NCBI GenBank assembly: GCA_027490255.1
Contig: JAIXYM010000026.1
Span: 1-52,226, forward strand
From: Oxalobacteraceae bacterium
GTDB lineage: Bacteria; Pseudomonadota; Gammaproteobacteria; Burkholderiales; Burkholderiaceae_D
Direction of reading: 5' to 3'
DNA length: 52,226 nt
The notes under the pieces are model-generated. The model saw only the letters and a program-made list of their open reading frames with translations. It made no database searches and had not been told where the DNA came from. Both the position numbers and the translations under genes were made by a program. This document shows positions 41,168 to 51,627 of the stretch, piece after piece; position 1 is the first letter of the stretch, and every line of letters starts with the position of its first letter.

Positions 41168-42391
41168 ATGCGTTTTTTCCTCTGGTTACTTACATTGTTT
41201 GCCGCCGCCATCGGGTTGGCTGTGCTGGCGCGTTTCAATCCGGGCAACGTAGTTTTTTTCTATCCGCCCTATCGGGTGGATTTGTCGTTGAATTTTTTCA
41301 TCATCGCGATGGTGTTGTTGTTCGCCTTGATGTTTGTCATCATCAGCACCGTGCGCACTACACTTGGCATGCCTGCACGGGTCGAGCAATATCGCGCGAC
41401 ACGTCAGCTGCGTGAATCCGGACGTGCATTGCAGGAGGCATTAAAGGCTTACCTCGAAGGTCGTTTTGGGCGTGCAGAGAAGTCTGCGACCCGAGCTTCG
41501 TTGGCGCCCGAGTACGCCGGTCTGGCTGCGTTGATTGGTGCGCGCTCTGCGCACCGTCTTCAGCAAAATCGTCGCCGCGATGAATGGCTGACGGCTGCGG
41601 GTGACTACAGCGCATTGCGTACTGCGCGTCTGATGACCACCGTCGAGCTGCTCGCTGAAGATAATCGGCAAATCGATGAGGCTCTGGCTGCCATTTCGGA
41701 ACTCAATAGTCATGGCATCAAGCATGCTCAGGCGCTGCGTCTTGCGTTGCGTGTGCAACAGAGCGCGCGCAACTGGCCCGAAGTACTGCGGCTGGTGCGT
41801 TTGCTTGATAAGCATAATGCCTTGCATCCCACACTTTCTCGCCGTTTGCGGGACATGGCCTATGAAGCCCTGCTGCCCAAGGCAGCAGAAGATACAGAGT
41901 CGCTTAAAAAGCTTTGGGCTACTGTGCCCGCTGCAGATCGCATGAGCCCAGGTGTTGCCGCTATAGCCGCAAACGCTTTCATGAAAGTTGGTCGACAACA
42001 AGAAGCGGCTGACATCATCGAAAAAGCACTGGCAGTGCAATGGGATGTTCGGCTGCTGCGCGCCTATCGCAATTGTGCCGCGCCCGAAGGCTCCGCCACC
42101 TTGCTGGCCCAGATTGAAAACGGCGAGCGTTGGGCGCGCGAGCGTCCCAACGACCCTGAGCTCTCGCTGGTATTGGGCGCTTTATGCCTGAAACAAAAAC
42201 TCTGGGGCAAAGCGCAGCGCCATCTAGAGGAGGCAATGGCCGGCACCCCTGAGCGAGGTGTTACTCAGGAAGCGCATTTGAGGCTTGCGCAGATGCACGA
42301 AGCACTGAATCAGTCAGAGGCTGCGGCGGTTCATTATCGCCAGTGTGCACTCACCACGCAGAAAGATAACGCCAAGAGCCCTTCTCTATAG
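41168..42391 (+). CDS. hemY: HemY, TPR-containing haem biosynthesis-associated membrane protein
   Basis: The 407-residue product fits the HemY family of proteobacteria (not the Bacillus protoporphyrinogen oxidase of the same name). Two membrane helices (about residues 2-22 and 40-60) are followed by TPR-type helical repeats, such as Y-L-E-G-R-F-G-R-A-E-K-S-A and L-G-A-L-C-L-K-Q-K-L-W-G-K-A-Q-R-H-L-E-E-A. Its function is unclear; it may organise haem enzymes at the membrane. It starts 17 bases after hemX and ends the operon. Confidence 0.92.
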   Translation: MRFFLWLLTLFAAAIGLAVLARFNPGNVVFFYPPYRVDLSLNFFIIAMVLLFALMFVIISTVRTTLGMPARVEQYRATRQLRESGRALQEALKAYLEGRFGRAEKSATRASLAPEYAGLAALIGARSAHRLQQNRRRDEWLTAAGDYSALRTARLMTTVELLAEDNRQIDEALAAISELNSHGIKHAQALRLALRVQQSARNWPEVLRLVRLLDKHNALHPTLSRRLRDMAYEALLPKAAEDTESLKKLWATVPAADRMSPGVAAIAANAFMKVGRQQEAADIIEKALAVQWDVRLLRAYRNCAAPEGSATLLAQIENGERWARERPNDPELSLVLGALCLKQKLWGKAQRHLEEAMAGTPERGVTQEAHLRLAQMHEALNQSEAAAVHYRQCALTTQKDNAKSPSL

Positions 42392-42522
42392 TCCTTAGGC
42401 TGTGCACACTTTGCTGGCGAACTGACTAGAGAATGCGATCCTACGCTTCATCTGTAAGCGGAAGGAAAGCCTAGCCCGTTATAATCACGGGTTATTCTTT
42501 TTAAAACTCCCTGAGGTAAACC

Positions 42523-43071
42523 ATGAGTCTCAACGAAGTCCCATCAGGTCGCGACTTGCCTAACGATTTCAACGTCATCATTGAAATCCCGATGAATGCC
42601 GATCCGATCAAATACGAAGTCGACAAGGAATCTGGTGCACTTTTTGTTGACCGTTTCATGGGAACGTCGATGCACTATCCATGTAACTACGGATATGTGC
42701 CGCACACGATTGCGGATGATGGTGATCCGGTCGATGTCCTGGTCATTACACCTTTTCCATTGATTCCCGGTGTGGTCGTTCGCTGCCGCCCGATTGGTGT
42801 ATTAAAAATGACCGATGAATCTGGCGGCGATGCCAAAGTCCTCGCTGTGCCTGTGGACAAGGTCTTGCCGATTTACACCCACTGGCAAAAACCCGAAGAC
42901 ATGAATGTGCTGCGTCTAAAACAGATCCAGCATTTCTTTGAACACTACAAAGATCTTGAGCCTGGTAAATGGGTAAAGGTAGAAGGCTGGTTCGGTCCTG
43001 CCGATGCGCAGGCGGAGATCATGAATGGCGTTGAAGCGTACAAACGCGCTGCGAGTAAGCCGAACTTCTGA
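42523..43071 (+). CDS. ppa: Inorganic pyrophosphatase (family I)
   Basis: The 182-residue product is a soluble family I pyrophosphatase, hydrolysing PPi to drive biosynthetic reactions. It has [28 protein letters not shown] and the metal-binding signature D-D-G-D-P-V-D-V-L (about residues 65-73). GAGGTAA stands before the ATG. It is about 130 bases after hemY and is probably transcribed from its own promoter. The repeat element begins 48 bases after the stop. Confidence 0.96.
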   Translation: MSLNEVPSGRDLPNDFNVIIEIPMNADPIKYEVDKESGALFVDRFMGTSMHYPCNYGYVPHTIADDGDPVDVLVITPFPLIPGVVVRCRPIGVLKMTDESGGDAKVLAVPVDKVLPIYTHWQKPEDMNVLRLKQIQHFFEHYKDLEPGKWVKVEGWFGPADAQAEIMNGVEAYKRAASKPNF

Positions 43072-43119
43072 TGTGGCTGGCGGAGCGTATGGTTTGTAAG
43101 GCAGTACTTTGCGCATCTA

Positions 43120-43279
43120 AAGACACTGGATCCCGGCTTTCGCCGGGAGCGAGCGGGGAATTCGGATCGCAAGCGATCTGCCCACGCAGCAGTCATCCCA
43201 TGCAGGTGATGACAGTCCTTGTTGGAGCGAAGGCAAAAATCCCACCGTCATCCCGGCGAAAGCCGGGATCCAGTGTCTT
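43120..43279. repeat. REP/MITE-like element, copy 2
   Basis: This 160-base element has perfect 29-base terminal inverted repeats, at 43120-43148 and 43251-43279, beginning AAGACACTGGATCCCGGC. Each arm folds into its own hairpin (CCCGGC-TTTC-GCCGGG type). GATCGC-AA-GCGATC at 43165-43178 corresponds to the palindrome of copy 1. It matches copy 1 closely through the shared middle (GAATTCGGATCGC, CCCACGCAGC, ATGCAGGTGATGACA). It sits between the convergent ppa and acyltransferase genes and has no coding capacity. Confidence 0.92.
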
Positions 43280-43362
43280 CGTTTTTTAGAAAATCATTAG
43301 CTTTCTGCCCGACTTCCCCATACGACTCACAATCCAACCGACCTTATTACGCAGCGTCCCGC

Positions 43363-44517
43363 TTACTTTCTGAACGGATTGCGGTCGTTGAGTTCATCCA
43401 TATAGGCGGCAATACCCTTACCCTCTTGAGCAAGAAAACGCTCGACCGCATCTGCAAAACCCGGATGGGACAGCCAGTGTGCAGACCAGGTTTTTTGCGG
43501 TAGAAATCCTCGCGCCATCTTGTGCTCGCCTTGAGCGCCGCCTTCGAAGGAAGCAATTTTTTCGCTGATGCAAAATTCCAGTGGCTGGTAATACGCGGTT
43601 TCGAAATGCAGACAAGGATGCTGCTCAATAGCACCCCAGTAACGCCCGTACAAGCTGCGTTCATCATGAATCAGCAAAGACGATGCAATCGGTTTGCCTT
43701 CACGCTCAGAGATCACCATCAGAATGTTTTCCGGCATGGCTTGCCCGATGCGCAGGAAAAAATCCAGATTCAGATAGGGGCTGGAGTAATGCGCGCGATA
43801 GGTATGGTCGTAGCAACGCTTAAAGAATTGCCAGTCTTCCTCGCGCACATCATGGCCGCGAATCTGGCGCAGGATGATCCCCGCTTCGCGTACCTTCCGA
43901 CGCTCCGCACGTATGTTCTTGCGCTTCTTCTGATCCAGCGTATCCAGGAACTGTTCGAAATCCTTATAGCCTGCGTTCTGCCAATGAAACTGCACACCAC
44001 TGCGCAGCATGAAACCCGCAGTTTCCAGCTGCAAAGCTTGATCAGCGGGCGGGTAAAGGATGTGCGTGGAAGACAAGGCATTGGCCTGCTGCACATCCAG
44101 CAAAGCCTTCACCAGCGCGGCGCGGGCATCTTCTGTGCGTGCCATCATCCGTGCGCCCGTCACCGGTGTGAAAGGTATGGCTGACAATAATTTGGGATAG
44201 TACTCATGGCCATTGCGTCGATAAGCATCGGCCCATGCCCAGTCGAACACATACTCGCCGTAGGAATGAAACTTCGCATACATCGGCAGCGCCGCCGCCA
44301 ACATATCGTCCTGCCACAGGGTCAGATACTGCGGCTGCCAGCCCGTATCCTGGCTCGCGCTGCCGGATTCATGCATGGCATGCAGGAAGGCATAGGACAG
44401 GAAGGGATTCGCCTCCGGCTGCAGGGATACCAGTGCGTCCCAGGCTGGTTGCCCCGCCTCCGCCAGAGAGGAAAGCACACGCGTGCGATAATTCGTTTTT
44501 TGCGGGATAGGCTTCAT
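43363..44517 (-). CDS. Peptidogalycan biosynthesis/GNAT-type acyltransferase (COG3146)
   Basis: The 384-residue product matches the COG3146 (DUF482) family of GNAT-fold proteins, distantly like FemAB transferases. Motifs include N-P-F-L-S-Y-A-F-L-H-A-M-H-E-S-G-S, Y-V-F-D-W-A-W-A-D-A-Y, K-R-K-N-I-R-A-E-R-R-K-V and C-L-H-F-E-T-A-Y-Y-Q. No signal peptide is seen. The substrate is unknown, and the family name is historical. It is divergent from nadE with only 44 bases between the starts. Confidence 0.87.
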   Translation of the reverse strand: MKPIPQKTNYRTRVLSSLAEAGQPAWDALVSLQPEANPFLSYAFLHAMHESGSASQDTGWQPQYLTLWQDDMLAAALPMYAKFHSYGEYVFDWAWADAYRRNGHEYYPKLLSAIPFTPVTGARMMARTEDARAALVKALLDVQQANALSSTHILYPPADQALQLETAGFMLRSGVQFHWQNAGYKDFEQFLDTLDQKKRKNIRAERRKVREAGIILRQIRGHDVREEDWQFFKRCYDHTYRAHYSSPYLNLDFFLRIGQAMPENILMVISEREGKPIASSLLIHDERSLYGRYWGAIEQHPCLHFETAYYQPLEFCISEKIASFEGGAQGEHKMARGFLPQKTWSAHWLSHPGFADAVERFLAQEGKGIAAYMDELNDRNPFRK

Positions 44518-44561
44518 TGAAGCAGGGGTCTCATTCTTTCTTTGCAGCCTGATTCACGGCC

Positions 44562-46175
44562 ATGACAGTCAACGTAGCCATCGCACAAATCAACAGTACC
44601 GTCGGAGATCTGGCGGGCAATTCGCAGCGCATCGCTGACTTTGCACGCCGCGCGGCGACGCAAGGTGCAGACATTGTTCTCACGCCCGAATTGTCGCTGG
44701 TCGGTTATCCGCCGGAGGACTTGCTGCTGCGCCGTTCATTCTACGCAAAATCCGATCTAGCGTTGCAGGCACTGGCGGCCGAGATGGCCAACCTCACCGA
44801 TCTGCATGTCATCGTTGGTCATCCGCTGACGCGCAACGATGCCAATTACAACGCTGCATCGGTTCTTTGCAACGGCAAGATCATTGCCACCTACTGCAAA
44901 CAGGCACTACCCAATTACACAGTTTTTGACGAGAAACGCTATTTCACCCCGGCGGACGATGTCTGTGTTTTTTCCGTCAAAGGCACGCGCTTCGCGCTCA
45001 ATATCTGCGAGGACACCTGGTTCCCCGATATGCCCGCCAAGGCGCGCGCGGCCGGTGCCGACGTTTTGCTGGTGCCCAATGCATCGCCGTATCACATGAA
45101 CAAGCAACACCTGCGGCAAGAGGTGATGCGAGAGCACGTCAGCCGTCAGGGCTTGGCGCTGGTTTACGCCAATCTGTATGGCGCTCAGGATGAACTGATT
45201 TTCGATGGCGCTTCCTTCGTACTGAATGCCCGCGGTGAGATGTGTGCTCAGTTGCCTTCGTTTGAAGAAGCCCTGACCCTCATCGCATTTGAAGGTGCCG
45301 AGCCGCAAAGCCAGACGCTCGCGCCCGCACTGTCGGTCGAAGCACAGGTTTATTCCGCCTTGGTGACAGGTGTTCGTGATTACGTGGGGAAGAACGGTTT
45401 TCCCGGTGCCATTCTTGGCTTGTCGGGCGGCGTTGATTCAGCGCTCACGCTGGCGATCGCAGTCGATGCTCTAGGCGCAGACAAGGTACGCGCAGTCATG
45501 ATGCCGTCGCCTTATACGGCAGATATCTCATGGATTGATTCACGCGACATGGTCGCGCGTATTGGCGTTCGCTATGACGAGATACCTATCTCCGATTGCT
45601 TTGATGCCTTCCGCAATGCACTGGCGTTCGAGTTTGATGGTTTGCCCGAAGATGCCACCGAAGAAAATATTCAGGCGCGTATACGCGGCACCTTGCTGAT
45701 GGCGCTGTCCAACAAGACAGGCGCGATCGTGCTTACAACGGGCAACAAGAGCGAGATGGCCACCGGCTATTGCACCCTGTATGGCGACATGGCGGGCGGC
45801 TATGCGGTCATAAAAGATATCGCAAAGACCTTGGTCTACCGACTTTGTGATTATCGAAATAGCATCTCTGAGGTAATTCCAGAGCGTATACTTACCCGCG
45901 CGCCTTCGGCCGAACTCAGGCCGAACCAGACCGATCAGGACTCACTGCCGCCTTATGAAGTGCTCGATGGCATTCTGCGGCTGTTCATGGAAGAGGGGCA
46001 AGGCGTTGCAGAACTGCTGGCGGCGGGTTATCGTAAAGAAGACATTGAGCGAATTACCCGGCTCATAAGGATCAATGAGTACAAGCGCCGGCAGGCACCG
46101 GTGGGCCCGCGCGTGACACATCGCGCTTTTGGCCGGGACTGGCGCTACCCGATTACTTCAAAATTCAAAGACTAA
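44562..46175 (+). CDS. nadE: Glutamine-dependent NAD+ synthase
   Basis: The 537-residue product fuses an N-terminal nitrilase-type glutaminase (catalytic E43, K113 and C149 in N-I-C-E-D-T-W) with a C-terminal NAD synthetase domain. The latter has the PP-loop G-L-S-G-G-V-D-S-A (286-294) and T-T-G-N-K-S-E-M-A-T-G-Y. It converts nicotinate adenine dinucleotide to NAD+ with glutamine as ammonia source. Length is normal for the two-domain form. A PII gene starts 19 bases downstream, suggesting one transcript and a link between NAD synthesis and nitrogen status. Confidence 0.95.
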   Translation: MTVNVAIAQINSTVGDLAGNSQRIADFARRAATQGADIVLTPELSLVGYPPEDLLLRRSFYAKSDLALQALAAEMANLTDLHVIVGHPLTRNDANYNAASVLCNGKIIATYCKQALPNYTVFDEKRYFTPADDVCVFSVKGTRFALNICEDTWFPDMPAKARAAGADVLLVPNASPYHMNKQHLRQEVMREHVSRQGLALVYANLYGAQDELIFDGASFVLNARGEMCAQLPSFEEALTLIAFEGAEPQSQTLAPALSVEAQVYSALVTGVRDYVGKNGFPGAILGLSGGVDSALTLAIAVDALGADKVRAVMMPSPYTADISWIDSRDMVARIGVRYDEIPISDCFDAFRNALAFEFDGLPEDATEENIQARIRGTLLMALSNKTGAIVLTTGNKSEMATGYCTLYGDMAGGYAVIKDIAKTLVYRLCDYRNSISEVIPERILTRAPSAELRPNQTDQDSLPPYEVLDGILRLFMEEGQGVAELLAAGYRKEDIERITRLIRINEYKRRQAPVGPRVTHRAFGRDWRYPITSKFKD

Positions 46176-46182
46176 CTATTAA

Positions 46183-46533
<351 letters not shown>

Positions 46534-46563
46534 TGCTGTTGATTCAAGTTCACGAGCAATAGG

Positions 46564-46578
46564 TTTTTTTTTTTTTTT
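46564..46578. repeat. 15-base poly-T tract
   Basis: Fifteen consecutive T residues lie 30 bases after the PII stop codon and immediately before copy 3 of the repeat element. No stem precedes them, so they are not a standard terminator by themselves. Such a run is prone to length changes. Confidence 0.9.
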
Positions 46579-46585
46579 AACGAAC

Positions 46586-46776
46586 GACACTGGACCCCCC
46601 CTTGCAGGGCGCGCTCTGGCTTGCAAGCCAGAGCCGTTTCGCGGGCATGCAGCGTGCTGCATGAAACCCCCGCTACACCTTTCGCTGGGGTGACGGAATT
46701 CGGAGCCATCAGCCTAAAAATCGTCGCCCCAGCCACCGCCCCAGCGAAGGCTGGGGGAAAGCTGGGGTCCAGTGTC
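46586..46776. repeat. REP/MITE-like element, copy 3 (diverged)
   Basis: This 191-base element has 13-base terminal inverted repeats, GACACTGGACCCC at 46586-46598 and its complement at 46764-46776. It shares AACGAACGACACTGGA with the left edge of copy 1. The middle is mostly different but keeps the string-of-hairpins plan: a 22-base palindrome at 46613-46634 (GCTCTGGCTTG and complement) and CATGCAGC-GT-GCTGCATG at 46646-46663. GGAATTCGGA at about 46695 recalls the other copies. It lies between the convergent PII and Smr genes. Confidence 0.8.
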
Positions 46777-46799
46777 TTCAAATCTTCACCCCACCAAAG

Positions 46800-47432
46800 T
46801 CAGCCCTTCAGCAACACCATCAAGGCACCACTGCCGCCATCCGCAGCGCGCGCTTGGCAGAAGGCAATCACTTCATTCTTCTGCACCAGCCAGTTTCTGA
46901 CTTTGTTTTTCAGCACGGGCGTCTTGTTCACCGACCCCAGTCCTTTGCCGTGAATGATGCGCACGCATCGAAAGCCGCGGCGCACTGACTCGCGCAGGAA
47001 CAGTGCCACCGCCTCACGTGCCTCATCCGTACGCAGTCCATGTAAATCCAGCTGACCCTGTATCACCCATTCACCACCGCGCAATTTGCGGAGTACATCT
47101 GGACCTATGCCGCTGCGTGCATAGCTGAGTGCTTCATCAGTTTCGAGCAGCGTATCGATGCTGAATTCATCCGATAGCGATTCGTACATCACGGCTTCAT
47201 CATCGGCAATGCGTTGATGAGGTATCGGTAGCGGATACTGCGGTGGTGGCTCCACCCTGGGTGGGGCGTTCAGAGGTTTGACTTCACCGACACTTTCGCG
47301 AAACAAATTAGCTTCTCGAGCAAGCTGCTCTTCGCGCTCGCGTTGCTCTCGCTCTGCCTGCGCTTTTGCGGCCGCCTGTTCGCTCAGTTGCTTTTGCAGC
47401 GACTTGAGTTCGGTGAAGTCTTTCATAAGCAC
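46800..47432 (-). CDS. Smr domain protein
   Basis: The 210-residue product has a charged coiled-coil N-terminal half (K-S-L-Q-K-Q-L-S-E-Q-A-A-A-K-A-Q and R-E-Q-R-E-R-E-E-Q) and a C-terminal Smr domain with L-D-L-H-G-L-R-T-D-E-A and R-I-I-H-G-K-G-L-G-S. Smr domains, first seen at the end of MutS2, act as nucleases or ribosome-associated factors. This stand-alone form is widespread (YfcN/SmrB-like), and in E. coli SmrB cuts mRNA at collided ribosomes. It follows trxB on the same strand. Two ATGs (47432 and 47426) are possible, and neither has a strong ribosome site. Confidence 0.88.
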   Translation of the reverse strand: MLMKDFTELKSLQKQLSEQAAAKAQAEREQREREEQLAREANLFRESVGEVKPLNAPPRVEPPPQYPLPIPHQRIADDEAVMYESLSDEFSIDTLLETDEALSYARSGIGPDVLRKLRGGEWVIQGQLDLHGLRTDEAREAVALFLRESVRRGFRCVRIIHGKGLGSVNKTPVLKNKVRNWLVQKNEVIAFCQARAADGGSGALMVLLKG

Positions 47433-47503
47433 GAATCCGGTTGGCGGATATTGCGTGGAATTACCGGTCTCGGGCCTGTGCCTCGTTTGCTTCTACAGGC
47501 TTT

Positions 47504-48538
<1,035 letters not shown>

Positions 48539-48638
48539 TCATCCTGCACTGATTCATGCGATAGTGCCGCCGAAATAAGGCGTAAATTATAGATGAACTG
48601 ACAAAGACTCACTCGCGCCGCCGGAATTACCATCAGTC

Positions 48639-50999
48639 ATGACCCGAACCACCACACCCTACACTCGCACGCCGCCGGCGCCACCGCCGGACCCCTTGCC
48701 CAATCGCCTCATTCGGCTGTTGTCCGAGGCTCGCTGGCTGGTGTTTGCTGTGCTCTGTGCTTACCTGACGCTGGCGCTGTTTACCTATTCCCCCTGTGAT
48801 CCCGGCTGGTCCGTGGCGCCCGGGGACGGCAGCTGCCATCGCAGCGCGGCCAATGTGCGTCCGGATAACTGGGGTGGTTCAGCCGGAGCCATGCTCGCGG
48901 ATCTAATGCTCTTCGTTTTTGGATTTTCTGCCTGGTGGTGGAGCATCGCCTTGCTCGCCGCAGTCTGGGTCAGCTATCGTCATCTGGCGCAACGCTTCCT
49001 GCTGAAAAAAGAACCCGAGAAACCACACCGCTATGAAGCCGGCATACGCAGCGCTGGTTTTGTCATGCTCCTAATCGGAAGCTCTGCGCTGGAGCATATC
49101 CGGATGTACTCCTGGAAATTTATGCTACCCGGCAAGCATGGTGGTGTACTGGGTGAAATCATCGGTGGCAGTGTGCAGAGCACTTTTGGTTTTGACGGCG
49201 GTACCTTGCTCTTATTGCTGTTTTTCGGACTCGGCTTCAGTCTCTGCTTCCACGTCTCTTGGATGGCGGTTGCCGAGAAGCTCGGTGGCGGGATAGAAAA
49301 TTTTGGGCAATGGATCGCTGCACGTTACGCTGCTGCCGAAGATCGCAAAGCTGGTCTTGAAGCTGCCGTCAAGCGTGAGGAAATCGTCGTTCAGGAACGC
49401 GCGCGTATCGTCGAATCGCATGCGCCCATACAGATCGTGCCGCAAGTCGTGTCGGTACCCAAGTCCGAGCGCGTGGAAAAAGAAAAGCAGGTCTCTTTGT
49501 TCCTCGACATGCCTGATACCAACTTGCCACCCCTGTCATTGCTAGACGATGCACCTGCCGAACAGGAAACCGTGGCCGTCGAGACGCTGGAGTTCATCAG
49601 CCGCTTGATCGAGAAAAAACTTTCCGACTTCGGTGTTGAGGTCAAAGTGGTTGCCGCCTATCCCGGACCAGTGGTTACGCGTTATGAGATCGAGCCTGCC
49701 ACGGGTGTCAAAGGCAGTCAGATCGTCAATCTAGCCCGTGATCTTGCGCGTGCGTTGTCGTTGACGTCGATTCGCGTCGTCGAGACGATTCCAGGCAAGA
49801 ACTACATGGGCCTTGAGCTGCCCAATCCCAAGCGCCAGATCGTGCGCCTGTCTGAGATCGTTGGCTCCAAGGTCTACAACGACAATGCCTCGCTGCTCAC
49901 CATCGGTCTGGGCAAAGATATTGCTGGCAATCCCGTGGTGGCGGATCTGGCTAAGATGCCTCACTTGCTGGTCGCAGGTACGACCGGTTCCGGTAAATCA
50001 GTCGGTATCAATGCGACGATTCTTTCGCTGCTCTACAAGGCTGATCCGAACCAAGTGCGTCTGATCCTGATCGATCCCAAGATGCTCGAACTCTCCATCT
50101 ACGAAGGCATACCGCATCTGCTCGCACCGGTGGTGACTGATATGCGGCAGGCCGGTCACGCGCTGAATTGGGCTGTGAATGAAATGGAGCGCCGCTACAA
50201 GCTCATGTCCAAGTTGGGTGTACGTAATCTTTCTACGTACAACCAGAAAATCGCAGACGCTGAAAAGAAGGAAGAAAAAATCCCTAACCCGTTCAGTCTT
50301 ACGCCCGATGCGCCTGAGCCATTGGAGAAATTACCGACCATCGTTATCGTGATCGATGAATTGGCAGATCTGATGATGGTCGTCGGCAAGAAGGTGGAAG
50401 AGCTGATCGCTCGTATCGCGCAAAAAGCGCGTGCCGCGGGCATACACCTGATACTCGCCACGCAACGTCCTTCGGTCGATGTGATTACAGGTTTGATCAA
50501 GGCCAATATTCCGACGCGAATCGCCTTCCAGGTATCGAGTAAGATCGATTCGCGCACCATTCTTGATCAGATGGGTGCCGAGGCGCTGCTCGGCATGGGT
50601 GACATGCTTTATCTGCCGCCCGGAACCGGCTTGCCTGTGCGTGTGCACGGCGCGTTTGTATCGGATGACGAAGTGCATCGTGTTGTTAATCACCTAAAAT
50701 CGCAAGGCGAGCCCAATTACATCGAGGGCATACTGGATGGCGGTACCACCGAAGAGGGTGGCGGCGAGTTGGGTGGTATTGGTGACCCCAGTGGCGAGGC
50801 TGATCCGCTTTATGACCAAGCTGTTGCTGTCGTACTTAAAAATCGTCGCGCATCGATCTCATTGGTGCAGCGTCATCTTCGTATCGGCTACAACCGCGCT
50901 GCACGTTTGCTTGAGCAAATGGAGCAAAGTGGTGTGGTCTCCACCATGCATTCCAATGGCAATCGTGACATTCTTGTTCCCAATACCAATGCAGAGTAA
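48639..50999 (+). CDS. ftsK: DNA translocase FtsK
   Basis: The 786-residue product is FtsK, which couples cell division to chromosome segregation and dimer resolution. The N-terminal third has four membrane helices (about residues 25-205), followed by a linker shorter than the E. coli one. The motor domain has the Walker A G-T-T-G-S-G-K-S (447-454) and Walker B L-I-L-I-D-P-K. The C-terminal gamma winged helix ([18 protein letters not shown]) should read KOPS sites. No clear ribosome site precedes the ATG. Its end overlaps lolA by 11 bases. Confidence 0.96.
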   Translation: MTRTTTPYTRTPPAPPPDPLPNRLIRLLSEARWLVFAVLCAYLTLALFTYSPCDPGWSVAPGDGSCHRSAANVRPDNWGGSAGAMLADLMLFVFGFSAWWWSIALLAAVWVSYRHLAQRFLLKKEPEKPHRYEAGIRSAGFVMLLIGSSALEHIRMYSWKFMLPGKHGGVLGEIIGGSVQSTFGFDGGTLLLLLFFGLGFSLCFHVSWMAVAEKLGGGIENFGQWIAARYAAAEDRKAGLEAAVKREEIVVQERARIVESHAPIQIVPQVVSVPKSERVEKEKQVSLFLDMPDTNLPPLSLLDDAPAEQETVAVETLEFISRLIEKKLSDFGVEVKVVAAYPGPVVTRYEIEPATGVKGSQIVNLARDLARALSLTSIRVVETIPGKNYMGLELPNPKRQIVRLSEIVGSKVYNDNASLLTIGLGKDIAGNPVVADLAKMPHLLVAGTTGSGKSVGINATILSLLYKADPNQVRLILIDPKMLELSIYEGIPHLLAPVVTDMRQAGHALNWAVNEMERRYKLMSKLGVRNLSTYNQKIADAEKKEEKIPNPFSLTPDAPEPLEKLPTIVIVIDELADLMMVVGKKVEELIARIAQKARAAGIHLILATQRPSVDVITGLIKANIPTRIAFQVSSKIDSRTILDQMGAEALLGMGDMLYLPPGTGLPVRVHGAFVSDDEVHRVVNHLKSQGEPNYIEGILDGGTTEEGGGELGGIGDPSGEADPLYDQAVAVVLKNRRASISLVQRHLRIGYNRAARLLEQMEQSGVVSTMHSNGNRDILVPNTNAE

Positions 51000-51624
51000 A
51001 AAAATTCAAGGACTGATTCTTTTCGCCGTTCTTCTGTGTGCGCCCTGGATAGTGCAGGCCACTGCCCTTGATCAGTTCAAGGCTTTTGTTGCTGCGACCA
51101 AGAGCGCCCGCGGTGAATTCACCCAGCGGTTGGTGAAAGAGGAGGGCGGCAAACTTCAGACATCAAACGCCTCCACGGGCAGCTTCCAATTTGCGCGACC
51201 CGGCAAGTTCATCTGGGTCTATCAAAAGCCTTATGAGCAAATCTTGCAGGCGGATGGCGACAAGCTCTACGTCTATGACAAAGACCTCAATCAGGTCACG
51301 ATCAGAAAACTGGGCAATGCCATCGGATCTTCGCCAGCAGCGATACTGTTTGGTAGCAATGACTTGGAAAAAAATTTCAACCTCTCCGAAGGTGGAACGC
51401 GCGACGGTATCGAATGGCTGCAAGCGATACCCAAAACTAAAGACACCAACTTCGAAAAAATTGGTATCGGTCTCAAAGATGGAGTGCCGGTCGCAATGGA
51501 ATTACGTGACAGTTTTGGTCAGATATCGTTGCTGTCATTTACCCGTTTTGAAAAAAATCCCTCGTTCTCATCCAACCAGTTTCGTTTTGTGATGCCCAAG
51601 GGCGCCGACGTACTGCAGCAATAA
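50989..51624 (+). CDS. lolA: Outer membrane lipoprotein carrier protein LolA
   Basis: The 211-residue product is the periplasmic chaperone that carries lipoproteins from LolCDE to LolB. A signal peptide ([19 protein letters not shown]) is followed by the LolA fold: [22 protein letters not shown] and [11 protein letters not shown] chose the ATG at 50989, inside the end of ftsK; the frame is open further back, but only this start places the signal peptide at the N terminus. Overlap implies translational coupling. Confidence 0.93.
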   Translation: MQSKKIQGLILFAVLLCAPWIVQATALDQFKAFVAATKSARGEFTQRLVKEEGGKLQTSNASTGSFQFARPGKFIWVYQKPYEQILQADGDKLYVYDKDLNQVTIRKLGNAIGSSPAAILFGSNDLEKNFNLSEGGTRDGIEWLQAIPKTKDTNFEKIGIGLKDGVPVAMELRDSFGQISLLSFTRFEKNPSFSSNQFRFVMPKGADVLQQ

Positions 51625-51627
51625 GCG

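Noticed and set aside
50737..50988. Upstream extension of lolA inside ftsK
   Set aside because: It is antisignal: the lolA signal peptide begins at 50989, and the extension lies in the coding region of ftsK in another frame.
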